From an uncultured Pseudoflavonifractor sp. (GTDB lineage: Bacteria > Bacillota > Clostridia > Oscillospirales > Oscillospiraceae): a stretch of DNA of 64,000 bases. Position numbers and translations under genes: made by a program. The DNA lies in the NCBI GenBank assembly GCA_904419835.1, contig CAJFTA010000011.1, positions 44,052 to 108,051 on the forward strand, given 5' to 3'. This document shows, piece after piece, positions 8,926 to 20,340 of the stretch; within the stretch, counting starts at the first letter, position 1, and each line of letters starts with the position of its first letter. A model generated the notes under the pieces. It was not told the DNA's origin. It saw only the letters and a program-made list of their open reading frames with translations, and searched no databases.

Positions 8926-11364
8926 TTGCATAATTATACAAAGACCGAATTGACCAATCTGATTACCGGAAAGCTGCGCCGCAACTTTGGCCGCGACGTG
9001 GATGAGGCCACTGTGCCTCAGATGTTCAAGGCCTGCGCCATGGTGCTGCGGGACATTATGTCCGCCCATGAGCTGGAGACCGAGGACCGGGTGAAGAACA
9101 GCCATGCCCGCCAGGTCCACTACCTGTCCCTGGAGTTCCTCATGGGCCGCTCCCTGATGAAGAACGCCTACAACCTGGGCGTGCTGGAGCCCCTGACCCA
9201 GGCCATTGAGTCCCTGGGCTTCTCCGCCGCCGACCTGTTCGAGGCCGAGCCCGACGCCGGCCTGGGCAACGGCGGCCTGGGCCGCCTGGCCGCCTGCTAT
9301 CTGGACTCCATGACCACCCTGGAGATCCCCGCCACCGGCTATTCCATCTGCTATGAGCTGGGCATCTTCAAGCAGAAGATCGTGGACGGCCAGCAGGTGG
9401 AGCTGGCGGACAACTGGCTGGGCCTGGGCGACGCCTGGCTCATCCCCAAGGTCGACGAGACCGAGACCGTCCACTTCGGCGGCAAGGTCAGGGGCTACTG
9501 GGATGAGAACGGCCGCCACCGGGTGGCCTATGAGGGCGGCACCGACGTGCTGGCCATCCCCAAGGACATGGAGATCGCCGGCTACGGCACCGACCACGTC
9601 AACGTGCTGCGGCTGTGGGACGCCAAGAGCCCCGTACCCGTGGATATGTCCCTCTACTCCCGGGGCGAGTACCTGAAGGCGGTGGAGCAGCAGGCCATGG
9701 CCGAGGTCATCGCCAAGGTCCTCTACCCCGACGACAACCACTACGAGGGCAAGTCCCTGCGGCTGAAGCAGCAGTACTTCTTTGTCTCCGCCACCATCCA
9801 GTCCATCGTGCGCAAGCACCGGGCCCAGTACGGCACCCTGCACAACTTCCACCAGAAGCATGTCATCCAGATCAACGACACCCACCCCACGCTGGTGATC
9901 CCCGAGCTGATGCGGATCCTGCTGGACGAGGAGGGCTACACCTGGGATGACGCCTGGTATATCGTCACCCACACGGTGGCCTACACCAACCACACCGTCA
10001 TGATCGAGGCCCTGGAGCGCTGGCCCCAGGAGCTGGTCCAGACCCTGCTGCCCCGTATCTGGGAGATTATCGTCGAGATCTCCAACCGCTGGCAGCAGCG
10101 CCTCACCGAGGCCTTCCACGGCGACATGGGCCGCGTGGAGCGCAACGCCATTGTCTGGGGCGGCGACGTGCGCATGGCCAACATGTGCGTGTGCGCCTGC
10201 TACGCGGTCAACGGCGTGTCCGCCCTCCACTCCGACATCCTGAAGAAGGATCTGTTCCGGGATATCTACGCCCTCACGCCCGAGAAGTTCCAGAACGTGA
10301 CCAACGGCATCGACCACCGCCGCTGGCTGTCCCAGTGCAACCCCAAGCTGGACGCCCTCATCAAGGACTGCACCGGCGGGGACGACTACCTGCTCCGGCC
10401 TGAGGCCATGAAGAAGCTGGAGAAGTACAAGGACGACGCCGGCGTGCTCTCCCGCCTGGGCAAAATCAAGGCGGAGAACAAGCAGGCCTTTGCCGCCTAC
10501 GTGGCCAGGGAGAGCGGCGTCATTCTCAACACCGACGCCATCTTCGACGTGCAGGTCAAGCGCCTCCACGAGTACAAGCGGCAGCTGCTCAACGTGATGC
10601 ACATCGTCTACCTGTACCAGCGCCTCAAGAGCGATCCCCACTTCACCTTTACTCCCCGGGTGTATCTCTTCGGCGCCAAGGCGGCCCCCGGCTACTATGT
10701 GGCCAAGGAGATCGTCCACCTCATCAACTCCCTGTCCGCCACCATCAACGCCGATCCGGCCTGTAAGGACCGGCTGCAGGTGGTGTTCCTGGAGAACTAC
10801 CGGGTCAGCCTGGCCGAGCAGCTCATGCCCGCCAGCGAGCTGAGCGAGCAGATCTCCACCGCCGGCAAGGAGGCCAGCGGCACCGGCAACATGAAGTTCA
10901 TGATGAACGGCGCCCTGACCATCGGCACCCTGGACGGCGCCAATGTGGAGATGCACCAGCAGCTGGGCGACGAGAACATCTTCCTCTTCGGCCTGAAGGC
11001 CGACGAGGTGGTGGAGCTCAAGCAGCGCGGCTACAAGCCCTATGAGTACTACGTGGGCTCCCCCAGCATGAAGGCCGTGCTGGACCAGATTGCCCGCGGC
11101 TTCAACGACGGCGTCAGCTACACCAACCTGACCAACCGGCTCCTCTTCGGCCAGAACGGCAGCGCCCCCGACGAGTACCTGCTGCTGGCTGACTTTGAGA
11201 GCTATAAGAACGCCCACCAGCGGGCCGGCGAGGCCTATCTGGACCAGAAGGCCTGGAACCGGATGTCCCTCATCAACATCGCCCGATCCGGCATCTTTGC
11301 CGCCGACCGCTCCATCCGGGACTACGCCGACAACATCTGGCATGTCCCCACCCGGGAGCTGTAA
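8926..11364 (+). CDS. glgP: Glycogen/alpha-glucan phosphorylase
   Basis: Releases glucose-1-phosphate from alpha-glucan ends. About 812 residues, GT35 family. The PLP-binding region is intact (EASGTGNMKFMMNGALTIGT, Lys near residue 657), as is SLEFLMGRSLMKNAYNLG in the N-terminal half. The start is taken as TTG 8926 because AGGAG lies at 8911-8915, ten bases upstream; an ATG at 8905 is in frame but sits ahead of that ribosome site. A strong terminator follows. With glgBCDA it completes a storage-and-release cycle. Confidence 0.94.
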   Translation: MHNYTKTELTNLITGKLRRNFGRDVDEATVPQMFKACAMVLRDIMSAHELETEDRVKNSHARQVHYLSLEFLMGRSLMKNAYNLGVLEPLTQAIESLGFSAADLFEAEPDAGLGNGGLGRLAACYLDSMTTLEIPATGYSICYELGIFKQKIVDGQQVELADNWLGLGDAWLIPKVDETETVHFGGKVRGYWDENGRHRVAYEGGTDVLAIPKDMEIAGYGTDHVNVLRLWDAKSPVPVDMSLYSRGEYLKAVEQQAMAEVIAKVLYPDDNHYEGKSLRLKQQYFFVSATIQSIVRKHRAQYGTLHNFHQKHVIQINDTHPTLVIPELMRILLDEEGYTWDDAWYIVTHTVAYTNHTVMIEALERWPQELVQTLLPRIWEIIVEISNRWQQRLTEAFHGDMGRVERNAIVWGGDVRMANMCVCACYAVNGVSALHSDILKKDLFRDIYALTPEKFQNVTNGIDHRRWLSQCNPKLDALIKDCTGGDDYLLRPEAMKKLEKYKDDAGVLSRLGKIKAENKQAFAAYVARESGVILNTDAIFDVQVKRLHEYKRQLLNVMHIVYLYQRLKSDPHFTFTPRVYLFGAKAAPGYYVAKEIVHLINSLSATINADPACKDRLQVVFLENYRVSLAEQLMPASELSEQISTAGKEASGTGNMKFMMNGALTIGTLDGANVEMHQQLGDENIFLFGLKADEVVELKQRGYKPYEYYVGSPSMKAVLDQIARGFNDGVSYTNLTNRLLFGQNGSAPDEYLLLADFESYKNAHQRAGEAYLDQKAWNRMSLINIARSGIFAADRSIRDYADNIWHVPTREL

Positions 11365-11376
11365 GCAGTCCCCTCA

Positions 11377-11420
11377 GCCGCCTGTCCCTCTCCGAGGGGC
11401 AGGCGGCTTTTCTCTTTTTT
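11377..11420 (+). terminator. Terminator of glgP
   Basis: GCCGCCTGTCCC (11377-11388) pairs with GGGGCAGGCGGC (11396-11407) with one G-T wobble, followed by a T-rich tract. Confidence 0.9.
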
Positions 11421-11483
11421 CTCCTCCCACGCAATCAAATCCCCTCCCACGCTGTTTTATAGGTAGAAGGGAGTTGAAAGGCT

Positions 11484-12731
11484 ATGCTCACCCTGCAAGG
11501 TTCCCCCCTCTCCTGGGAGGAGGTTCTGGACCGGTACAGCCCCCTGGTCTTCCGTCTGGCCTGGCAGTCCCTGGGCAACCGGCAGGACGCCGAGGACGCG
11601 GCCCAGGAGGTTTTTGTGGCCCTGGTCCGGTCCAGCCCCGCCTTCCGGGACGAGACCCACCTCCGGGCCTGGCTCATCCGCGCCACCTCCCACCGCTGCA
11701 AAAACCTGGCCACCTCCGCCTGGAAGCGGCACACCGTCCCCCTGGACCCGGGCTATACCTCCGCCCAGACCCTGGAGAAAATCGCCTGGTCCGCCCCGGT
11801 GGGCATGGGCATGGGCGGCTCGGATGACACCTGCGGCTCCTTTATGGTGCATGACCTGGAGGAGATGACGGGCGTCAACCCCACCCTGGACAATACGGAC
11901 AGGATGAAAGAGCTGCCTGTATACAAAAATCCTATCCCCAGCGAGGAGGAACAGCTCCGGTTCGCCCAAAATGTCGCCGCCGCTCTGGGGACTGAGATCA
12001 CCGATTATGAGAGCAGCGGCCCGGAAACCGGCTCGCCCTACCGCTTCTTCTCCGCGGATATGGCCGACGGCGGACGGATGACCATGGAAAATCTCATCAG
12101 CTGCCATGTCTGGCTGCCGGAGCGTCTGTCCCTCCCCGACTGGGCGGACACCCTGGAAAAGGCCGCCCCCCTGCTGTGGGAGCAGCTGGCTCCCCTGGCC
12201 GGGTTTGACAGCCCCGCCCTGGAGGTGACCACCCATTACGACATCTACGGCGAACAGATCCAGAATTTCTTCTGGTTCCGCCATGACCCGGAGGACTCCC
12301 TCACCGACCAGCTGCTGGACTACTGCTTCAACCGCATCGGGGATAGATTTTGGTACGAGTCGGATGGCGGCATGTCCGCCTTCCACCTCCCCTGCTGGCC
12401 CACTGAGGAGGGCGTTCTCTACCCCATCCGCACGGCGGAGGAGGCGGTGGCGGACTTCCGCGCCGGGGATTACCTGGGCATGGACGCCCCCACCGACGGC
12501 GAAAACGCCCAGATCCTCCATGTGGAGCTGGTGTATCTGAACCAGAGCTACCAGTCCTACATCCAGCCCGCCTACCGCATCACCTACACCCAGGACTACT
12601 GGGACGAGACAAAAATCATGGCCAAGGCCCCCGACCCGGAGTCCTTCTCCAGCGTCAGCGTGGCCTACGTCCCGGCTGTGGCGGACGAGTATCTGGAGGA
12701 GCTGGACGTGCAGTACATGCCCAACACCTGA
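11484..12731 (+). CDS. Fusion of ECF sigma region 2 with an anti-sigma-like extracytoplasmic domain
   Basis: A 415-residue chimera. Residues about 10-75 are sigma-70 region 2 of an ECF sigma factor (DRYSPLVFRLAWQSLGNRQD, AEDAAQEVFVALVRS, HLRAWLIRATSHRCKN). The expected region 4 DNA-binding helices never follow. From about residue 95 the sequence becomes an acidic, Trp/Tyr-rich domain with an ELPVYKNP motif at about residue 143, of the type usually found outside the membrane in the anti-sigma partner of clostridial ECF operons. No membrane segment is present. The simplest reading is an in-frame deletion that removed sigma region 4 and the cytoplasmic and membrane parts of the next gene. Whether it still does anything is doubtful. 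Family of the C-terminal part is from memory. Confidence 0.65.
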   Translation: MLTLQGSPLSWEEVLDRYSPLVFRLAWQSLGNRQDAEDAAQEVFVALVRSSPAFRDETHLRAWLIRATSHRCKNLATSAWKRHTVPLDPGYTSAQTLEKIAWSAPVGMGMGGSDDTCGSFMVHDLEEMTGVNPTLDNTDRMKELPVYKNPIPSEEEQLRFAQNVAAALGTEITDYESSGPETGSPYRFFSADMADGGRMTMENLISCHVWLPERLSLPDWADTLEKAAPLLWEQLAPLAGFDSPALEVTTHYDIYGEQIQNFFWFRHDPEDSLTDQLLDYCFNRIGDRFWYESDGGMSAFHLPCWPTEEGVLYPIRTAEEAVADFRAGDYLGMDAPTDGENAQILHVELVYLNQSYQSYIQPAYRITYTQDYWDETKIMAKAPDPESFSSVSVAYVPAVADEYLEELDVQYMPNT

Positions 12732-12739
12732 TATCCCGC

Positions 12740-12774
12740 AAGCGGGGCGGCCTTTCTGGCAGGCCGCCCCGCTT
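12740..12774 (+). terminator. Strong GC hairpin, probable terminator
   Basis: AAGCGGGGCGGCCT (12740-12753) pairs perfectly with AGGCCGCCCCGCTT (12761-12774). The T-tract is poor (GACTTT), so termination may be partial. Confidence 0.6.
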
Positions 12775-12836
12775 GACTTTGCACCGCTTCCGAATTAGAA
12801 TTGAGGGGATATTGTGTGACTAAGGAGCGAATTTCT

Positions 12837-13973
12837 TTGATTTATCTGGACAATGCCGCCACCACCCGGGTGTGTCCCCAGGCCGCCCAGGCCGCGCTGG
12901 AGGCCATGACGGAGCAGTACGGCAACCCCTCCTCCCGCTATCCCCTGGGCCGGGAGGCCGCCAAGCGGCTGAAGGAGCAGCGGGGCCAGGTGGCCGCCGC
13001 CCTGGGCTGCGCCCCGGAGGAGATTTTCTTCACCTCCTGCGGCACCGAGGGGGACAACTGGGCCATCCGCGGCGCCGTGGAGCTGGGCAGGCGGAAGGGA
13101 AAGCATATCATCACCACCGCCTTTGAGCACGCCGCCGTGCTGGAGCCCTGCAAGGCCCTGGAGCGGGAGGGGTACGAGGTCACCTGGCTCAGGCCGGACA
13201 GGACCGGCCATATCTCCATCGAAGACCTGACCGCCGCCCTCCGGCCGGACACGGTGCTGGTGTCCATGATGCTGGTGAACAACGAGCTGGGCACCATCCA
13301 GCCTGTGGCTGAGGCCGCCCGGGCCATCAGAGCCGCCGGCTCCCCCGCCCTGCTCCATACCGACGCGGTGCAGGCCTTTCTGAAAATCCCATTTACCCCC
13401 AAGGCCCTGGGCGTGGACCTGCTCACCATCTCGGGCCACAAGGTCCGGGCCCCCAAGGGGGTGGGCGCGCTGTACATCCGCAGGGGCCTCCGCTTCCCGC
13501 CCCTGATGCTGGGCGGCGGCCAGGAGGAGGGCATGCGCCCCGGCACCGAGGCCACCGCCCAGACCGCCGCCTTTGCCGCCGCCTGCGCGGTGGGCAAGGC
13601 CGAGATGAATTCCTATACCATTCGTATGAAAGAGTTGAAAGAATACGCATTGGATTCACTTCTAGGGGCAATCCCGGAGCTGAAGCGGGTGGGCGAGGGG
13701 GAGGCCCCCCACATCCTCTGCCTCACCCTGCCCGGCTACAAGAGCGAGGTGCTGGTGCGGGTGCTGGGGGACATGGGGGTATGCGTGTCCGCCGGGTCGG
13801 CCTGCCACCGGGGCAGGCCCAGCCATGTGTTTGCCGCCATGGGCCTGCCCAAAAACGAGATGGACGGGGCCTTCCGTGTGTCCTTCTCCCCGGACAACAC
13901 CCGGGAGGACGTGGACGGCCTGCGGGAGGCCCTGGTCAAGGCCCGGGACAGCCTGTTTACCACCCTGTCCTGA
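12837..13973 (+). CDS. Cysteine desulfurase (NifS/IscS-type)
   Basis: A PLP enzyme that takes sulfur from cysteine for Fe-S cluster or thio-cofactor synthesis. 378 residues. The N-terminus MIYLDNAATT, the PLP-lysine in TISGHK (Lys202) and the catalytic-cysteine loop SAGSACHRGRPSH (Cys323) are all present. AAGGAG at 12822-12827 selects the TTG start at 12837. No iscU or thiI neighbours it; the next gene starts 63 bases on. The many Fe-S proteins encoded further right (HydABC and others) are plausible clients. Subtype (IscS, NifS or a tRNA-thiolation version) cannot be fixed from this gene alone. Confidence 0.92.
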   Translation: MIYLDNAATTRVCPQAAQAALEAMTEQYGNPSSRYPLGREAAKRLKEQRGQVAAALGCAPEEIFFTSCGTEGDNWAIRGAVELGRRKGKHIITTAFEHAAVLEPCKALEREGYEVTWLRPDRTGHISIEDLTAALRPDTVLVSMMLVNNELGTIQPVAEAARAIRAAGSPALLHTDAVQAFLKIPFTPKALGVDLLTISGHKVRAPKGVGALYIRRGLRFPPLMLGGGQEEGMRPGTEATAQTAAFAAACAVGKAEMNSYTIRMKELKEYALDSLLGAIPELKRVGEGEAPHILCLTLPGYKSEVLVRVLGDMGVCVSAGSACHRGRPSHVFAAMGLPKNEMDGAFRVSFSPDNTREDVDGLREALVKARDSLFTTLS

Positions 13974-14036
13974 GGCGGCCGGATGCCTGTCCCCCTATCT
14001 ATTTCACTTGAGCCGCGTACCGCGGCGAAAGGCGGG

Positions 14037-14801
14037 ATGATGATGAAAGTCACGGTTCTGATGGAAAACACCTCCCCCGGCAGCCTGATCCACGAGCACG
14101 GGCTGTCCCTCCACCTGTCCTACCGGGGGCACAGCGTGCTGCTGGACGCCGGCTCCTCCGGCCGGTTTACAGACAACGCCGCCGCCCTGGGGGTGGACCT
14201 GTCCGCCGCAGAGGCGGCCGCCCTCTCCCACGGCCACTGGGACCACGCCGACGGCCTGGGAGCCTTTTTCGCCTGCAATACCGCCGCAGTCGTATACGCC
14301 CGGCCCGCCGCCCTGCTGCCCCGGTACCGGGAGAAGGACGGCAGCTACAACGGGGTAAGTCCCGCCCTGGTTGAGCAGTTCCGCGGCCGCTTCGACCTGG
14401 CCGACGGCCCCCGGGAGATACTGCCCGGCCTCCATCTCATCCCCGACAGTGTGGACCATGAGCAATCCCTGGTGGCCGAGACGGACAGGGGCCTGGTGGT
14501 GATGAACTCCTGCTGCCACGCCGGGGCGGGATATATTGTAAAGGATATCCTCGCCCGTTTCCCCGGCCGGCGGGTCCACGCCATCGTGGGCGGGTTTCAC
14601 CTGATGGGGCGCGGCGGCACGTCCACCCTGGGGGTGGCCCCCGGCATTGTCCGCAACCTGGCCCGCTGGCTCACCGATGAGCTGGGGGTGGAGCGGGTGT
14701 ACACCGGCCACTGCACCGGCGCGCCCGCCTTCGCCCTCCTTCAGGAGGAGCTGGGCGAGAAGCTGACCTATCTCCGCACCGGCCTCATTCTGGACTTCTG
14801 A
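14037..14801 (+). CDS. MBL-fold metallo-hydrolase (MJ0296/DHPP-synthase-like)
   Basis: A 254-residue metallo-beta-lactamase-fold enzyme. The metal motif is LSHGHWDHADGL (HxHxDH), with a later VGGFHLMG and a TGHCTG near the C-terminus. Order and spacing resemble the archaeal and bacterial family annotated as 7,8-dihydropterin-6-yl-methyl-4-(beta-D-ribofuranosyl)aminobenzene 5'-phosphate synthase, but in Firmicutes the real substrate is unknown. The start is one of three consecutive ATGs (14037, 14040, 14043) after GAAAGGCGG. It is likely cotranscribed with the cysteine desulfurase, and a strong terminator follows. Confidence 0.8.
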   Translation: MMMKVTVLMENTSPGSLIHEHGLSLHLSYRGHSVLLDAGSSGRFTDNAAALGVDLSAAEAAALSHGHWDHADGLGAFFACNTAAVVYARPAALLPRYREKDGSYNGVSPALVEQFRGRFDLADGPREILPGLHLIPDSVDHEQSLVAETDRGLVVMNSCCHAGAGYIVKDILARFPGRRVHAIVGGFHLMGRGGTSTLGVAPGIVRNLARWLTDELGVERVYTGHCTGAPAFALLQEELGEKLTYLRTGLILDF

Positions 14802-14813
14802 ATTGCGTTATCT

Positions 14814-14862
14814 GCCGCTCCGGCGGAGATGAACCTCCATCTCCGCCGGGGCGGCCTTTTTC
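14814..14862 (+). terminator. Terminator after the MBL-fold gene
   Basis: A long stem from GCCGCTCCGGCGGAGATG (14814-14831) with its complement ending at 14856, then T5. It isolates the heat-shock operon that follows. Confidence 0.85.
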
Positions 14863-14953
14863 TCTCCGCCGCCGGTTGTTAGCAATCCTTGTGCTCTTCT
14901 GCTTTCCCCGCCGCCAATTTTTTTCTGTTCACAAATCATTTACAACCAACCTA

Positions 14954-14982
14954 TTGACAATATCAGGGGATGGTGGTACATT
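14954..14982 (+). promoter_or_regulatory. Promoter of the hrcA-grpE-dnaK-dnaJ operon
   Basis: TTGACA (14954-14959), 17-base spacer, TACATT (14977-14982). The CIRCE operator begins 5 bases after the -10 box, at the expected transcription start. Confidence 0.8.
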
Positions 14983-14986
14983 TACG

Positions 14987-15013
14987 TTAGCACTCAGGAA
15001 GTATGAGTGCTAA
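14987..15013 (+). promoter_or_regulatory. CIRCE operator (HrcA binding site)
   Basis: A perfect consensus CIRCE: TTAGCACTC (14987-14995), nine bases, GAGTGCTAA (15005-15013). HrcA, encoded by the next gene, represses heat-shock operons through this site, so the operon is autoregulated. Confidence 0.97.
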
Positions 15014-15034
15014 ATCAGGAGAGGAGGATGCACG

Positions 15035-16096
15035 ATGGACTTGAGTGACCGAAAGAAACGTATTCTGCGGGTCATCATTGAGAACTATATTGAATCGGCG
15101 GAGCCTGTGGGCTCCAAGACCATCGCCGAGTCCTCCGGACTGGATATCTCCTCCGCCACCATCCGCAACGAGATGGCCGACCTGGAGGCCATGGGCTATC
15201 TGGAGCAGCCCCACACCTCCGCCGGCCGGATTCCCTCCCCCAAGGGCTACCGGCTCTACGTCAACGAGCTGATGGACGACTACCGCCTCTCCCTCCAGGA
15301 GACCCAGCGGATCAACCAGGCGCTGCGGATGAAGATGCAGGAGCTGGACCGGGTCATCGACCAGGCGGGACGGATTGTCTCCCAGCTGACCCAGTACCCC
15401 GCCTTCGCCCTCTCCTCCGGTATGGAGCGGGTGACCATCAAGCGGTTTGACCTGCTGATGGTGGAGCGCAGCGCCTTTATTATCGTGGTGATGACGGACA
15501 CCAACGTGGTCCGCAACCGGCTGGTGCGGCTGCCCACCGACCTGAGCGAGCCCCAGCTCCAGCTGCTCAACACCCTGCTCAACACCACCTTTACCAATCT
15601 CACCCTGGAGGAGATTACCCCCGAGCTGATGCGGGTGGCCCAGCACGCCGCCGGCGACTCCTACGGGCTCATCAGCCTGGTTGTCTCCTTCGCCATCGAG
15701 GTACTGGAGGAGCTGGAGCACCGGAAGGTGCACACGGCGGGCATCGCCCATCTCCTCGAGCACCCCGAATACCGCAGCCTGGAGAAGGCCCAGACCCTGA
15801 TGAGCTACCTCTCCGAGGACAACGACCCCAGCCGCTTCCCCGTCCCCAAGGACAACCCCATGAGCATCCTCATCGGCCCGGAAAATGTGGCCGACGCCCT
15901 GAAGGACACCAGCGTGGTGGTGGCAAGCTACGACATCGGCGACGGAATGCGGGGCGTCATCGGCGTGGTGGGTCCCACCCGTATGGATTATGCCAAGATT
16001 ACCGCCCGCCTGTCCTACCTGGCCCAGGGCCTTTCCAGGCTGTTCGGACAGGGCGAGCTTCCCCCCATTGGTGAAAACAATGACGGCAAGAAATAG
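15035..16096 (+). CDS. hrcA: Heat-inducible transcription repressor HrcA
   Basis: Repressor of class I heat-shock genes. 353 residues. The N-terminal winged helix contains RKKRILRVIIENYIESAEPV and SSATIRNEMADLEAMGYLEQ, followed by the GRIPSPKGYRLYVNELM signature; the C-terminal part has IGPENVADALKDTSVVVASY and GVIGVVGPTRMDYAKI. It begins 22 bases after the CIRCE element and heads hrcA-grpE-dnaK-dnaJ, the standard clostridial order. HrcA activity normally depends on GroEL; groEL is not in this window. Confidence 0.97.
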   Translation: MDLSDRKKRILRVIIENYIESAEPVGSKTIAESSGLDISSATIRNEMADLEAMGYLEQPHTSAGRIPSPKGYRLYVNELMDDYRLSLQETQRINQALRMKMQELDRVIDQAGRIVSQLTQYPAFALSSGMERVTIKRFDLLMVERSAFIIVVMTDTNVVRNRLVRLPTDLSEPQLQLLNTLLNTTFTNLTLEEITPELMRVAQHAAGDSYGLISLVVSFAIEVLEELEHRKVHTAGIAHLLEHPEYRSLEKAQTLMSYLSEDNDPSRFPVPKDNPMSILIGPENVADALKDTSVVVASYDIGDGMRGVIGVVGPTRMDYAKITARLSYLAQGLSRLFGQGELPPIGENNDGKK

Positions 16097-16113
16097 GAGT
16101 GAGCACATAAGCT

Positions 16114-16680
16114 ATGAGTAAAAAGGATAAGGAAAAGGAGTCCGTCTCCCAGCAGGAGACGACCCAGGCCCCCCAGGAGGAGGCCGTGTCCCAGGCCGGA
16201 ACCGCCGAGGCCCCCGACAGCGCCGAGCTGACCGCCGCCCTGGAGTCCGCCGAAAAGGCTATGGCCGCCCTGAAGGAGAAGGAGGACCAGTTCCTCCGCC
16301 TGGCCGCCGAGTACGACAACTACCGCCGCCGCAGCCAGAAGGAAAAGGAGTCGGTGTGGAACGACGCCAAGTCGGAGACCGTGCTGGCCTTCCTTCCGGT
16401 GTACGACAACCTGGAGCGCGCCCTCAAGCAGGAGACTGCCGACGAGGCCTTCAAGAAGGGCGTGGAGATGACCATGAACCAGCTGCGTGAGGTGCTCAAG
16501 AAGCTGGGCGTGGAGGAAATCCCCGCGCTGGGCGAGACCTTTGACCCCAACGTCCACAACGCGGTGATGCACGTGGAGGATGAATCCGCCGGTGAAAACA
16601 CCGTCGTTGAGGTATTCCAGACCGGCTTCAAGTCCGGCGACAAGGTGGTCCGGTTTGCCATGGTAAAAGTGGCGAATTAA
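16114..16680 (+). CDS. grpE: Nucleotide exchange factor GrpE
   Basis: ADP/ATP exchange factor for DnaK. 188 residues: a disordered acidic N-terminus (1-45), a long coiled coil (about 45-100, including LAAEYDNYRRRSQKEKE), and the beta-wing end with GVEEIPALGETFDPNVHNAV and VFQTGFKSGDKVVRFAMVKV. It follows hrcA by 17 bases and precedes the disrupted dnaK. Nothing in grpE itself looks damaged. Confidence 0.96.
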   Translation: MSKKDKEKESVSQQETTQAPQEEAVSQAGTAEAPDSAELTAALESAEKAMAALKEKEDQFLRLAAEYDNYRRRSQKEKESVWNDAKSETVLAFLPVYDNLERALKQETADEAFKKGVEMTMNQLREVLKKLGVEEIPALGETFDPNVHNAVMHVEDESAGENTVVEVFQTGFKSGDKVVRFAMVKVAN

Positions 16681-16740
16681 AAAATTACCACCCATCCCTA
16701 TTGTTAAAAAATAATTTCGATATATTGGAGGAAAAGCATT

Positions 16741-18547
<1,807 letters not shown>

Positions 18548-18550
<3 letters not shown>

Positions 18551-18967
18551 GAAGCGCTGAGCCGTCGCGAGCAGCGGGCTAAGACGCGGAACGGAGCAAA
18601 CGGACCACAGGGCCGCAAGGCCCGGAGGCCGGCTTGCGCAGTTGAAGCGGCTTAGAACCGCGTCGCGAGCAGGCGAAGCGTGACAAGTAAGAAGCGCTGA
18701 GCCGTCGCGAGCAGCGGGCTAAGACGCGGAACGGAGCGAACGGACCGCAGGGCCGCCAGGCCCGGAGGCCGGCTTGCGCAGTTGGAGCGGCTTAGAACCG
18801 CGTCGCGAGCAGGCGAAGCGTGACAAGTAAGAAGCGCTGAGCCGTCGCGAGCAGCGGGCTAAGACGCGGAACGGAGCAAACGGACCGCAGGGCCGCCAGG
18901 CCCGGAGGCCGGCTTGCGCAGTTGGAGCGGCTTAGAACCGCGTCGCGAGCAGGCGAAGCGTGACGGA
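18548..18967 (+). repeat. Three tandem copies of a 140-bp intergenic repeat (family 1)
   Basis: Three head-to-tail copies of exactly 140 bp starting at 18548, 18688 and 18828, almost identical, differing at a few sites. Each begins TAAGAAGCGCTGAGCC and ends GCGAAGCGTGAC(AAG). The first three bases of copy 1 are the dnaK stop codon. Inside each unit is a hairpin GGGCC-GCAA/GCCA-GGCCC, a GACGCGG/CCGCGTC pair and two copies of GTCGCGAGCAG. Related copies follow hydC at 51390. No protein is encoded (140 is not a multiple of 3). The array and a short spacer fill the 484-base gap between dnaK and dnaJ. Confidence 0.95.
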
Positions 18968-19034
18968 CGAGATTCATAGGAAATGAGGCGGGGGCTTGTC
19001 CCCCGCCGTTTCCCGCGTAAAGAGGTGAACTCCC

Positions 19035-20201
<1,167 letters not shown>

Positions 20202-20220
20202 GCGGCAGGCTTTAAAAAAT

Positions 20221-20254
20221 AGTGGATGGACTTTGGTCCGTCCACTGTTTTTTT
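20221..20254 (+). terminator. Terminator of the heat-shock operon
   Basis: AGTGGATGGAC (20221-20231) pairs with GTCCGTCCACT (20236-20246), with one G-U wobble, then GTTTTTTT. Confidence 0.92.
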
Positions 20255-20340
20255 GCCCGGAACTATGGTAGAATACCCCTGTATGTCCCACGGCGGGAAT
20301 GTGCTTCCCCCGCCTATTCTGTCTCCGGAGGTCTGCCGCG

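Noticed and set aside
8761..11343. An 860-codon open frame on the minus strand opposite glgP.
   Set aside because: Same codon-bias shadow; glgP on the plus strand has conserved catalytic motifs throughout.
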